A stretch of 64,000 nucleotides of DNA from Atherinomorus stipes (GCA_023101725.1 JALJCO010012898.1:40962-104961), one strand, 5' to 3'; shown: positions 34,780-55,852, counted from the stretch's first letter. Notes: generated by a model not told the origin, from the letters alone. Program-made: numbers and translations.

Positions 34780-34920
34780 TTAAAGGTTGAATATGGAACA
34801 TTTTTATTAAAAGCAATATTTTTTTAAAAATAATACCTCCACAGGTCATTGGGGGGGGGGGGGGGGGGGGGGGATGAAAGTACATTTCCTAGAAAAATCT
34901 ATGTCTGACTTTCATTGGTT
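34780..34920. repeat. Second copy of the GGTTGAATATGGAACAT repeat with long G run
   Basis: This matches the head of 32656-33330. It contains about 24 consecutive G residues near 34851-34874 where the other copy has a short g/t stretch, so the G run is an expansion or a sequencing artefact. Confidence 0.7.
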
Positions 34921-36035
34921 AATTTTGATATAATTTTTATTTATTATTACTTTTGTCAGATTCAAGTTATTTCTGTGACCACTGTGGGTTTTTCTTTCAT
35001 TAACCTAGGAGTAACAACCATTTTTTCTACATCTGTAACTCATGCTTTGTCTGTCTTGCCATTGTGATAAACAAACTGTGAAATAAGTGTGGTTGCAAAT
35101 GGCGTTACCTCCTAAGTTAATCTGACTCCAAGTATCAAGAAGGTGAGCATTGGTTAAGCTTATAACTCAAGGCACAAATACACAATATGTGATATGACTT
35201 CTGGCAAGTCTCACTCACCAAGGAGAGGGGCTGAAGCCCGCTGCGCTGCGGAGTTCCCGCTGGCAAATGAGTGACAGAGTCCCAGTTGGATTACGGCTCG
35301 TTTATTGTATGTATGTCAATGTATGTTCAGTTTCTGTTGAGCTTCTTTTCTAGGTGTCCGAAAACACTTTTTAACAGACACCCTGCAGCCAATCAGAATT
35401 GATTATTTACCCAGACCATGGTATTTACACATACTGTATTTGAATTTTTTTTTTACCATTTTGAAACTGCTACTTTCAGTTTGTATAACTGACGGCTGAA
35501 GATAACACTGATGCAATCAGGTTATCAGGCTCAAAAAGAAAGAACTATTTGAGAACTATGATCTAGCATCTATGCCACTTTCACACAAATCAAACACATA
35601 CAAATTGATGTAAACTGAGCACAACAGCAGTAGCACTCTAGCGCTGTATCAGTCATCACCCCCCCACCATGAACTACTCAAAAGCAACTCATTGCATATG
35701 ATAGAGTGCAAGGGGTGACTGGGCTTTGTAGACTCCCTACATCCCAATCCAATAAAGTCTCCCACCAATACAGCTAGACAAGCCCAATTTATTCAGGCTG
35801 CACTCTGTGATCCACAAGACCTAATATAGCCTTGTGCCAACATCCCCCTGTGCACCTCAGATGACACCTTCAGACCAAAAACCAACTACTACAAGTAAAA
35901 GATGTTTTGGCATCACAAAGGAAAACATAAACTGTACCAAAAAAGTGATTTGGTATACTATTACATGCCCATCCAGTGTATCTGTAGTATAGTTTGCAAA
36001 TAAGACACACATATTCATACATATAGTATACAGTA

Positions 36036-36036
36036 T

Positions 36037-36109
<73 letters not shown>

Positions 36110-36114
36110 AACAT
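36036..36114. repeat. (AC)n(AT)n(AC)n compound microsatellite
   Basis: A run of ac, then about 44 bp of at, then ac. The frames with repeated IYIY in this area arise from it. Confidence 0.95.
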
Positions 36115-36419
36115 AACATACATATACTACCCAAAAAATGAGAATATTGTGAAAAAGTTCATGTATTTCTATAATTCAACTTAAAAGGTGCAATTTACAT
36201 ACTGTATAGACAAATAATATGCAAATAAATGTATTTCACGCTTTTATTTGTTTGAATGTTGCTGATTAGGACTTGCAGCTAAAAAAAACCTCAAATTCTT
36301 TAACTCAAAAAATTAGAATATTGCATGAAATCAATTTAAAAAGGACTTTAAATACAAAAAAGACGGGCCTCCTAAAGTAAAATCTTGCATCTGTACTACT
36401 TGGTTAGGGCCCCTTGTGC

Positions 36420-37017
36420 TTGAATGACTGCCTTAACATCTGAGATATGCCAGAAGCTTATGGAAGAAAAAACATGCTTCAATCACAGCTTTGAGCTCTT
36501 CTTTATTGTTTGGTCTCTTCCCGTTCAGCTTTCTCTTGACCCAAGTTTTCAATGGGGTTCAGGTCAGGTGAGTTTGTGGGCCAATCAAGCATGGTTGTTG
36601 AACCAAGATTTTGTACTTTTGGCAATGTAGGCAGGTGTCAAGTCTTGCTGGAAGATGAAGTCTGCATCCTCATACAGGTGGTCTGCTGAAGCAAGCATGA
36701 AATGATCCAAAATGTCCTGGTAGACGGCTGCATTTATGCTGGACTTGAAGCTCACAGGTCCATTCATTATGAAGTTCCTCCACACTTTTGAATGGCCCTT
36801 TCCTGACCATCTTCTCCAGTCTGCGATCAGCCCTCCAGCTTGTACACCGTTTTCTTCCACACTTCTTCCTTCCACTTAACTGTTCATTAATGTGCTTTGA
36901 AACAGCACTCAGGGAACAACCAGCTTCTTTTGCTATCACTTTTTGTGTCTTTCCCACCTTGTGCAGGGAGTCAATGATGGTTTTCTGCACAGCTGTCAGA
37001 TCAGCAGTCTTCCCCAT
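36420..37017 (-). pseudogene. Tc1-like transposase pseudogene
   Basis: The start MGKTADLTAVQKTIIDSLHK with a following helix-turn-helix (KVIAKEAGCSLSAVSKHI) is the paired-like DNA-binding domain of Tc1 transposases. After residue about 75 the frame shifts and the sequence jumps to the late catalytic part (INAAVYQDILDHFML, then FIFQQDLTPAYIAK with the second catalytic Asp). A segment holding the first catalytic Asp appears to be missing. The C-terminal part continues in other frames (NLNPIEN-like and RPNNKEELK words). Confidence 0.88.
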
Positions 37018-37278
37018 GGTTGTGAATTCTTCTAAACCAAGACAGGGACTTTTTAAGGGCTCGTGGCACTTATGGAGGTGTTTTGGATTACTTACCTGAT
37101 TAGAATGTGACAGTCTGAGACTACAATACTGGAGCTTGTCACAGTATTCTAATTATTTGAATTTGAAGTTTTCTTAAGCTGCAAGTCCTAATCAGCAACA
37201 TCCAAACAAACAAAAGCTTGAAATATATTGATTCACATATTATTTGTCTAAACAATATGTAAATTGCATCTTTTAAGT

Positions 37279-37674
37279 TAATCAGTCAGTCATTTTATGT
37301 ACCGCTTATCCAGTTCAGGGTCGTGGGGGTTTGCTGGAGCCTATCCCAGCTATTATCAGGTGAGAGGCGGGGTACACCCTGGACAGGTCGCCAGTCTGTC
37401 GCAGGGCCAACACAGAGAGACAGACAACCATTCACACTCACATTCACTCCTAGGGACAATTTAGAGTGACCAGTTAACCTAACATGCATGTCTTTGGATG
37501 GTGGGAGGAAGCTGCAGTACCCACACACACCGAGAACCCACACATACACGGGGAGAACATGCAAACTCCACACAGGAAGGCCACTGTTGGAATTGTTAAA
37601 ACCCCCTCCCCAGCCAGGAATCGAACTAGCGACCTTCTTACCGTGAGCTGCGGTGCCACCCCTGCCGCCGTGCA
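37279..37674 (-). mobile_element. SINE-like retroposon nested in the Tc1 element
   Basis: On the minus strand this reads with a tRNA-like box B (gctagttcgattcc), then tttgcatgttctccccgtg, catgcatgttaggttaac, ctctaaattgtccctagg and gctgggataggctccagc, words of a very common fish dispersed repeat, and ends in a short (actg)n tail. A 9-bp duplication, cttttaagt, flanks it (37270-37278, 37675-37683), which proves retroposition into the transposon's terminal repeat. Confidence 0.9.
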
Positions 37675-38163
37675 CTTTTAAGTGGAATTACAGAAATACA
37701 TGGTTTTTTTTTCAGGATATTCTAATTTTTTGGCTAGTATCTGTATGTTGATTCATGTTAACTTAATAGCCCAACAGAACAACATCATAATCATAATTTT
37801 TATTAAAAGCAGCAGTCGTTTATAAATGTGACTAAACCTTTATTTATCTGTTCAGTAATTTGCACTAATCACGTTTTTGCAGTTTTTGCTGGGAAGGATA
37901 AAAGAGTGGAAAGGGCTACTGGCATGTGTAAAAAAAGTGTCCTCTGCCTCCTCCTACTCATGGAAGAAAAAGAGGGAGCTTATCAAAGCTCAGGAATGTC
38001 TTTATCTCCCAAAACACCTGCTGGTCCCAGACTAACCAACAAGATGGGGATCAAGACAGAAGATGGTGGCCAGGGCCTTGAACAACAAAAGGCAGTCATA
38101 GTTTTGTCTTCAGACAAAAACAGCAGGCACCTGATCCCTACATGGCAGGACATTGATGTTGTA

Positions 38164-38183
38164 GAGTCAAAAAAAAAAAAAAA
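38164..38183. repeat. A run next to LINE/MITE-rich sequence
   Basis: About 20 consecutive A residues on the plus strand. No retroposon body was tied to it. Confidence 0.6.
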
Positions 38184-38335
38184 AAAAAAGAAAATTCAAT
38201 TCAATATTATAATATTCAATATTGACTGATAAGCACTCATATCGTGATATACTTTTCAACCACATTGCCCAGTCCCAGCATTTACATACACTACATACAT
38301 GTATACAATTTTTATACATATACAATATACTGTAT

Positions 38336-38359
38336 ATGTGTATGTATATACAATATATA

Positions 38360-38432
<73 letters not shown>
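38336..38432. repeat. (GT)n(AT)n(AC)n palindromic microsatellite
   Basis: A run of gt, then about 38 bp of at, then ac: the whole is self-complementary. Confidence 0.95.
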
Positions 38433-38638
38433 TATTCACAAAAAGTTAAGGATATTTGGCTTTTTGTATGTCAGAATGAATCTAAAATCCACTACAACCT
38501 TTTCAGGTGAACTGAATTAAACTTTCTCTAAACTTTTCAATGCACATGTACATTGTTCAATGGTTAAATATTTATTCTCGCATCATTCTGTCCTCCAAAA
38601 ACAAAAAGTTGAATATCCCTAACCTTTTGTGAGTAGTG
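38430..38638. mobile_element. Tc1/mariner-like MITE inside microsatellite DNA
   Basis: CACTATTCACAAAAAGTTAA at the left and the inverted right end CACTACTCACAAAAGGTTAG form terminal repeats of about 50 bp. TA lies at the right junction (38639-38640); the left junction is CA within an (AC)n run. Microsatellites of AC/AT type lie immediately on both sides. Confidence 0.8.
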
Positions 38639-38639
38639 T

Positions 38640-38692
38640 ATATAAAAGACACATATATACATGCAATATATACACACACGTGTGTGTATATG

Positions 38693-38752
<60 letters not shown>
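38640..38752. repeat. AT/AC microsatellite, (AC)n about 25 units
   Basis: A long uninterrupted (ac)n is seen near 38700-38752, preceded by tata/acgtgtgt variants. Confidence 0.95.
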
Positions 38753-38755
<3 letters not shown>

Positions 38756-39120
38756 GCGACCTCCAGTGGCCAACTATGAAGCTACATGGAAGAGGTAAAT
38801 ATTTCAAGACCCCTCTCAAATATTTGTAGCTCTCCCTTGATCCACTAGAGGCTGGCTGCAAAACAGAGCAAATCTCCATAGACTCCCATGTTAAAAACGC
38901 CAACTTCACAGCAGAAATAAACATGTTTACAGCCTGGTTCAAAAAATCATTTTAGGTTGAATAGGCCAAGTTTACCTTCATGTCAACTGTGAGGGGGGGT
39001 GAATTTTTTTTTTTTTTATAACTCATCCGTTTAGATGTCATTTAATCTTGAAATTACAAAATTAAGGGCATGTCATTTTGACTGACAGGATACGTCCATA
39101 TTTTATTTATGGTCTGATAT
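38753..39120. repeat. Probable dispersed repeat, gttgcgacctccagtggcc type
   Basis: Phrases such as gacctccagtggccaactatgaagc and ctccatagactcccatgtt are ones I associate with dispersed fish repeats. No ends or duplications were resolved, and there is no coding potential. Confidence 0.35.
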
Positions 39121-39223
39121 ATCCACACACACCTATCCTTGTACCTCTCTTTGTGCGCACGTGACAATGCATTCCCTAGCCCCTTACTTTAATCACAACT
39201 GGTTGCCACTTTTTGTGTGAGGA

Positions 39224-39713
39224 CTAGGAGTGTGACAAAATATCAATACACTGAAATATTGCAATGTTTTTTTATATTGATAAAGAAATGCAGTATCAAT
39301 ATTAACAGATTTGAGATTTCATATAAAAATAAAATCTCGCGAGACTTTTTTAGCACCTGTCAAGCATGTAGAAGAGTTACTGCTTTACACAAAACTTTAA
39401 ACAAAATGTTAAACTTTACAGTACACAGGGAAAGTACAAGGGAAAGGTGTGTCGTTTTCATTCACCACCCAGTTGTTTCAGATTAGAATGGCCTGACTGA
39501 AATGTTTGTTACAAATGCTCCTTTAAGATTCATTGTGCACCTTAACTTACAGATTTCACACAAATTTGTCATTTGTGAGCAATTGACAATATTTTGAAAT
39601 CATTTTAATGGACTCAGTTTGGTTGATAAATTTGTAATGTTGCCAGTGACACATTGTGGTGCATCTTGGATTAAATTTATTGCAAAATATGATGGTATGA
39701 TTCCCACCCCTAG
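39224..39713. mobile_element. MITE with CTAGG(A/G)GTG ends
   Basis: The left end CTAGGAGTGTGACAAAATAT is matched imperfectly by the inverted right end CTAGGGGTGGGAATCATACC. It is non-coding and AT rich; TA is present at both edges. Confidence 0.55.
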
Positions 39714-40068
39714 TAAGGCCTGGCCAAAATGTCCTCAATTGTTGGTTAAAAGCACAAAACAGTTCTCATAATGTAGCAACTACAGGAACACACAAATTTT
39801 ATATATGTTACAAATAATCTCAAAATTTGTGGAAAAGACGTTTTGGGGTCTTAATATTTTAATAAGTGTTGACTACACAATACAGGACATAATAAATACA
39901 TACACATTCAATGTGCAAAAGATATTCCAACAGCATCATGTTCAAATCTTCAAGTGTGCTACATTTAGCTTGTCATTGATTTGGTCGCTCCACTTTCCCA
40001 GGAATGAGACATAGCCCTCAGCTCTCTTCTTATAAAGACACTTTTTTTTTTTTTACAAACAAGGTGTT

Positions 40069-40074
40069 TTTATT
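40069..40074 (-). terminator. Poly(A) signal AATAAA for tmem144
   Basis: AATAAA on the minus strand starts 20 nt after the tmem144 stop codon. If used, the 3' UTR would be only about 40 nt. A genomic A tract (minus strand) follows at 40042-40054. Other signals further downstream are possible. Confidence 0.5.
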
Positions 40075-40093
40075 CAACAATCATTTAACCCCA

Positions 40094-48861
<8,768 letters not shown>

Positions 48862-49949
48862 AATAAAAGAAATGTTTGTTTTATCTCTTGGCGTCACCTG
48901 TCCACAATGTTAAAAACGACTGACGAGCCGCGCGCGCCCGAACTAGGGGGAAACGAGGGTTTGCCAGGTGATGTCAATTATCTAATTATGAAGCTGGCAC
49001 ATTTAGCAGCAGAGGATGCAAAACCCATAAACGACTGCGAAGCAAAATAATGTATGATTCTTGATCTGTTTTAATGTCATCTGTTTAAAATGTTGCTTGT
49101 AAACTCTTTGCTACCACTAAACCAAATATAGGCTATCTCTAATAGTTCATTCCTATGGCACAACACAATAGGTCTATATTTAACTTGTTTTTTTGTGAGA
49201 TCAGGAAATCCTTTGTATGGACTGCTGCCCCTTGCCCGTATTTTCCAACCCCAGGAGGAAATAGTTGTTTCCTTCGGTTAATGGTTTCTGCTTTTTATTC
49301 TGTTCAGTGAATCAATGAACTGCCTAAATCACCCATCGCCAGCTTCCTGCCATCAGCTCATCAGGTGAAGCGAACCACCAGATGTCGCTTGAAACGCGTG
49401 GAATCGGGATTTAATCCTATAAATTAGAGAATTTATATTCTTACTTTTAAGCCCTGCATTAGCTGCAAGGCCAAAATAAATACTCAAAAGGATTAAAATC
49501 CATCTGCCAGTGATTCTGTTGGATCTGATAGCTAACTATTGATATTCTTCCTGTCTCGGTGGTCTACTGTACTTTACTAAATATAGCTAAAGTAATGATT
49601 TTAAAAGAGCTTTTTATTAAGTCTTTCATATTCTTGGCTGTAGGCCTATACTGCAAACTACAAAAAAACACGGGGTTAATGAATAAATAAATCCTTATTT
49701 CAAGTGTTTTTTAAATATAATCTACAACGTGTCTGTTAATCAATTTACTGATTTAAAAAAAAAAAAAACAAACAAACAAAAGTAAACCCATATGAAAAAG
49801 TTTGGAGGGGGGGTGGTGTCCCTGAGCGGTCCCATGCACTCACAAAGCCTGCATGCTTTCCAAAAAACTGTTTCGGAAGCTTTGCGCTCCTCCCCGGGTT
49901 GAACGTGGTGGGGGAAAGACGCTCAACTGTGGTAATGACATGAGTTCAA
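48862..49949. promoter_or_regulatory. Divergent intergenic interval between tmem144 and gask1b
   Basis: The two start codons point away from each other across 1088 bp. A CpG-bearing patch (gacgagccgcgcgcgcccg, near 48921-48939) lies 60-80 bp upstream of the tmem144 ATG and is a likely promoter core. The rest is AT rich with an A run near 49754. A small upstream ATG frame at 49853 precedes and overlaps the gask1b start in another frame. Confidence 0.55.
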
Positions 49950-50820
49950 ATGGGGAAGTCTCGCGCTCACTGGCTGTGCATCATTCTTCTAAAACTAGCG
50001 AGCAACTTTTGGAGGTGCTTTCATTCCAGAAGAAGTTTATTAATTGTGACTTTATGTTTGGTCTATTTGTTTTTCGTGGTCTGTCAGTTTGGTCACTCGT
50101 ACAAACACAAAAGGACTGATGAGGACAAGGACCTGCACGCGCATGGATTTTATCATTTGGACTTTCACGGCGCACTGCCAGACTCTGCTGACTTGCGCAG
50201 AGTTGAGTTTGTGGTCCCGACTCGATCCAATGTGGTGTATATAACGCTGAAATCCAAGCGGCTCAAACCGGCACATATACGGGGCACAATCCGACCAAAA
50301 CTGAGAAAAAAAGTTAAAAGACCCAAAAGGATTAATCAGTCAAATACGCCAAACAAACCACGCACTTTGGAGCGGGGCACGAGCCAAATTGACTTTGCAG
50401 CCGAGACGTCCTGGAAAGAAACCGGCGATGTGGATTATAGATCAGTAAGAGCGATCCATAACTCCTATTTAAATGCTGTAGACTCACAGATTAGTGCAAT
50501 CCGAATTTACAGCCAAAGGGCACCGCCATGGTTCAGCGCACATGACTTGAAAAGCATGCGCTTTCTTGCGGATGCCAAAGTTTTGCGCATGAAAGAAATC
50601 TTCCGTGGAGACGCTCCATCACTTTGGATATTTGAGGGTGAGACTAGTGCTCCTGTGGCCAAGCAAAAACACTCAAAAAGGAGAGATGTATGCGGAGGGC
50701 AGTGTGGGCTCGTCTACAGCCCCGTGGATAACACGGAGGTATTTGCTTTCCACTTGGACAGGGTGCTGGGGCTTAATAGGACATTGCCAGCGGTAAGCAG
50801 AAAGTTCAGCCTCTTACACG
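49950..50820 (+). CDS. gask1b: Golgi-associated kinase 1B, coding exon 1
   Basis: The exon begins at ATG 49950 and ends at 50820 before gtaggt; 871 nt, leaving phase 1. It encodes a type II membrane protein: a short basic N-terminus, a hydrophobic anchor at about residues 28-48 (LLIVTLCLVYLFFVVCQ), then a basic lumenal stem and the start of the kinase-like region (PPWFSAHDLKSMRFLADAKV, CGGQCGLV, FAFHLDRVLGLNRTLPAVSR). These match human FAM198B/GASK1B as I know it. The family belongs with secretory-pathway FAM20-like kinases and localises to the Golgi; activity is not shown here. Reading past the donor in the same frame gives a stop at 50861, so splicing at 50820 is required. An NRT glycosylation site is present near the end. 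Confidence 0.93.
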
Positions 50821-52074
<1,254 letters not shown>

Positions 52075-52431
52075 TGACAAATAAAGTCTTACATTTTTTC
52101 ACAACATCTCAGCCAAATGTGATAAATTTCACATCTCTCAGAAATATCGAAAACTGCAGCTGCAGTTTCATGCGCATAGGTTTAACTTTCTCTTGTGAAA
52201 ATCCTCTCACTCCATTGAATTCCAAGTATTTCATGTGACTTTTAAAAACTTTCACCCTGCTTTCTTTCCTCAGTGCTGTACTCCAACTGTTGTTATGAAT
52301 AGTGACAATGATACATTTTATAGAAAGGGCCTTAACAAAACACCAAGGTCACTGTACATAAGACATTATAGGAAATTTAAAGGATTAGAAAGCAATAATA
52401 TAAAATGCTGAAATTAAAACAGGTATCAAAT

Positions 52432-53144
52432 AGGGAGCCAAAGTCACGCCCCTCTACTTCCGCACCATGGGACCTAAGAGACGAAAAAATATGAATGGAA
52501 GTCAGTGAGGAGAAAATAATTATCTTCTGGTCCCAGTTGTTCTCTGTCCTGGATTCCAGATATGTTGGTTATGGATTTAGATGAAAATTTTTTGTGCAAA
52601 GAAAAAGTAAAATACCGCAAAGATTTTCGATAATTTCAGGATTTACTTGAAGCCTCTGTGTGGACTACAGCTCTCGCCGCAAGTGATGACGTCGCTCCCT
52701 GCAACGGGCGTGAACGAGACTTGACATCGTTCCATCAGCGTAATGGAAAGACTCAACATTTCCTGACTTTAAACGGTTTTCACCTCTGTTCATGCTCTTT
52801 TTCCTGTTCTTAAAAAAATGAAATAAAAAGCGGTGACTTGCTGGAGTAAAATCGTAACGGTAGCGTACTCAGGCAGCTGATGATGCATGTCGCTTGCGAC
52901 GAGACCTGTAGTCCACACAGGGACTTCAAGTAAATCCTGAAATAATCTAAAATCTTCGTGGTATTTTATTTTTTCTTTGCACAAAACTTTTTTATTTAAA
53001 TCCATAACCAACATATCTGGAATCCAGGACAGAGAACGACTGGGACCAGAAGATAATTATTTTCTCCTCACTGACTTCCATTCATATTTTTTCGTCTCTT
53101 AGGTCCCATAGTGCGGAAGTAGAGGGGCGTGACTTTGACTCCCT
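52432..53144. mobile_element. Foldback element with about 250-bp arms
   Basis: AGGGAGCCAAAGTCACGCCC at 52432 begins an arm that runs to about 52680 and is repeated in reverse at about 52890-53144 (ending ...GACTTTGACTCCCT). The arms share cttctggtcccagt, ggattccagatatgttggtt and gtggactacag. The loop is about 200 bp. No protein is encoded. It lies in what is probably gask1b intron 2. Confidence 0.88.
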
Positions 53145-53616
53145 GTAGGGATGGGCTATACTGAAATTTTTCCTGTCAATACGATACCAGTAGTTTCTGG
53201 TACTTTTTCATCGATAGTGATATCGATACTCATACTTTTTGTCTCTTAAAAGAAAATCACGAGTGTCCAATTTGCCTTAATATCTTAAATGCAAGGGCAA
53301 TATTAGATATAAGTAAAACTTGAGAACAGAAGTACTGGAAAGAAACACTTTTAATACAATGATGAGTAAATTAAACAAAAATACGATTATTCAGGGGAAA
53401 ATATTTTAATATAGAATGTAATAGTAATAATATTACAATTTTTCCAAAACACAATGTGTAATAACCTGCAGTAAAGCACTAAAAAATACCAAAACATCAT
53501 CATTATCACTAACAGTAGCAGCAGCATCATCATGACCAGAATCTGGCTGCTTTCCCATCATTTCATTGCCTAAAACTCTCAGAAGTGGAAACAAATTGCA
53601 CCTATTGTATTGGGGG

Positions 53617-54400
53617 TGACCTATGGCTAAACCACGGCCCCAAACGCGATGAGCCAGTCACAGTGCGCACAGCTAACCCAATGCACTCAGACATTCTCTG
53701 TTTGAACGTCCATTGAAATGCATTGAAGTTAGTCTGTTTTTGTTCGTTTTTATGTCTTTATGTGTTTTTTTAGATTAAAATGGTCAAACGGTGCGTATGG
53801 GTACATGCAACTCTGAAACTAGGTATCCTGAAAGGCTGGGCAACAACGGGGTGTATTTTTTGCCCTTTCCCAAGCTACATATAAAACGAGAAAAGTGTCT
53901 GCTTTGGATAAAGTTATGCGGCAGACCACAATATCAGCTGAACATGGATAAAATTAACAAGGATATCTACATCTGTTCTAAGGTAAGGCATCATCGTTTT
54001 TGAGGCAACATATTGTCACTTTGCTGGAAAGAAATATGAAGTTATCTTTAACATCCCTAACAATAGTTTAAGCCAAACATGCTCGGCTGTTTAATCAGTT
54101 TTTGACAGACCATCACTTTTTGGCACAACGGCAGCCGTGCAGTAGTCTGTGCAAGAAACTGAGGGAGTGCACACTAATCGCATTCCAGAGACTTCACAGG
54201 CTTGATTTCTACTCTCAGTTTCAGACTTGTGAACAATTTTTTTTTTTTAATGTTTTATTTATCTCATCATGGTCTCTCTGTCTGATCCCGCGTCTGCTGT
54301 CCGTGTTGACAGCTGTTATCTCCCGAGACATCACATAGCGCCTGACAACAAATGTTAATTGTTTGTCCGAGTGGAGGGGGCGTGGCTGAGCCATAGGTCA
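53617..54400 (+). mobile_element. P-element-like insertion carrying a THAP exon
   Basis: TGACCTATGGCTAAACCACG at 53617 pairs with the inverted right end TGACCTATGGCTCAGCCACG ending at 54400. The flanks share attg. Between them is a THAP-type exon (53780-53982). P-type transposases carry an N-terminal THAP domain, so a non-autonomous or decayed P-like element is the best reading. The rest of a transposase is absent. Confidence 0.65.
53780..53982 (+). pseudogene. THAP-domain exon, frame broken once
   Basis: ATG at 53780 starts MVKRCVW; after one lost base in a G run near 53799-53801 the other frame continues GTCNSETRYPERLGNNGVYF then PFPKLHIKREKCLLWIKLCG and ICSK before gtaagg. The C-x-W..C pair, PFP, W and the late CGR/C are the zinc-coordinating and core positions of a THAP DNA-binding domain; the final His would be in the next exon, which I did not find. 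It is probably part of the surrounding P-like element rather than a host gene. Confidence 0.72.
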
Positions 54401-55849
54401 ATTGCAATACTCGAGAAAGTATTGATTCCAATATTTTGTCTGGCTGGTATCGTATCAAGATGAAAGCAGAGATTGATCCGCACACTAGTTGCAGCTCCCA
54501 CAAACAAGTGTGACGTTTTTGTGTCTTTAACATGTACGATACTATATAGCAAATATTCAACTTGTATGATCCTGAGACAAAGTTTTAACATGTGCAATAC
54601 TGTTTAAAGTGGAAATGAAATGGTCAACCAACCTAACTTTATTTACGTGACTGAGTTTTGGGGTCTATTGCACGAAACTAGGGTAAGGGATTAAGCTGGG
54701 ATTTGTTGGTTATCCTGGATCAACTTATCTGTGATCTGGTTGCACTAAAGTGGGATTGGGACTAGTGGTATATGTTATGGTGTAAGTTTCCAATGGAGAG
54801 TTATTCTGTGGAACTAGCCTGGTCTGGAGCAGGCTAAGTCCCAAGATTTTTTAAATCTCATCCTCCATCACAGTCAAACGTTACTACAAATGGAAACATA
54901 TTGATTCCACTGTCCCTACACATTATCACATTCAACTGGACCCACTGTTGGAATTTAAACACTGTTTGTCAATTGCAATCATTTGATTGCAATCATTAGA
55001 AAGTGAAGTTTCACATAGATTGCATATGAAATGCACATCCAATAAAGACAGAACATGTTCTTTTATTAAATTAATAGATCAAAAGCCATCAAACCACGAG
55101 CTGTCTTCAAAACTGAACAGTGTGCTACAAGATAAAAAACACAGAAACAAAGGCAGATGATACAACACAAGAATGCATTAGCATTCAAAGGTCTGTAAGA
55201 CACCCCTCATTTCTGCTGCTGAAATAAATGCAGGACAGATCCATGCACAACTAGAAAAGCTCTCTGTTAGCACAGACCTCCACCAAGCAGCTCATACCCC
55301 CCTCATATTGTGATTCACACCTAAATTTTATTGCTACGTGTCTTTTATTGAATTTGCTTTCTGTTTATAAAGTTTAAAGTGGAAAGTTCACTGTTCATAA
55401 TGTAACCTATAAAACTCATTGAGATCCTTTCTTGTATTTTTTTTTTTTTATTAAACACTTGGGCCATTTGTATGGAGTTATATGCAAAAATTCCAAAACT
55501 TGGCTGATCTCACAATGATAATGAATCCTTTGAAAAATTCCTAGATCCAGAAGGTGATCCGGATCACCACCAAAATGCAATGGGTTCATCCTTGGGCTGA
55601 GGCACATGGCTGGTGTACATTTCAGGTCAATCCGTCCAGAACGTTTTCCATAAAGTTGCTGACAGACAAACAAACCAAAACTACCAAAAATATTACCTCC
55701 ATGGCGGAGGTAACTAATTAACTGAATACATGAATGGAACAGCCTTTCAGGCCTGCGCACACATAACAGGCAAAATTAGTTTAAATGAACACAAGTTCCT
55801 CTGCCACTGCAGGCAATGTACTGTATAATTTCAGAAAATTTAGATGGGA
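54401..55849. other. Non-coding interval, partly repeat-derived
   Basis: 54401-54500 (gtattgattccaatatt, ggtatcgtatcaag) resembles, inverted, the stretch 53145-53240 (caatacgataccag), so both may be halves of one element into which the P-like element inserted. No exon was recognised in 54500-55850. Confidence 0.45.
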
Positions 55850-55852
55850 ACT

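Larger units (their letters stand above)
36127..37737 (-). mobile_element. Tc1/mariner-type transposon, internally deleted
   Basis: Long inverted terminal repeats (about 200 bp) are visible: CTACCCAAAAAATGAGAATA at the left matches the inverted right end CTAGCCAAAAAATTAGAATA, and ttgctgattaggacttgcag recurs in reverse at 37177-37196. TA dinucleotides flank both ends (36125-36126, 37738-37739), the Tc1 target. The right terminal repeat is split by a SINE-like insertion (37279-37674). Without it the element is about 1.2 kb, and the transposase is incomplete. Confidence 0.92.

Noticed and set aside
35188..35840. Possible minus-strand solo LTR (AATAAA followed by a U5-like tail ending near 35188)
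   Set aside because: Only one plausible edge was seen, with no second boundary and no target duplication; too weak to annotate.
35857..36123. Open frames rich in YIYI near 35.9-36.1 kb and 38.2-38.8 kb
   Set aside because: Translations of AC/AT microsatellites with no protein-like content.
37295..37675. 126-codon minus-strand frame
   Set aside because: It lies wholly within the SINE-like insertion, which is non-coding in this class.
38753..39120. Possible host-gene exon among open frames at 38.6-38.9 kb
   Set aside because: The sequence resembles a dispersed fish repeat and no splice-bounded coding segment could be followed.
50605..50796. 63-codon frame within gask1b exon 1
   Set aside because: It is a shadow of the gask1b frame.
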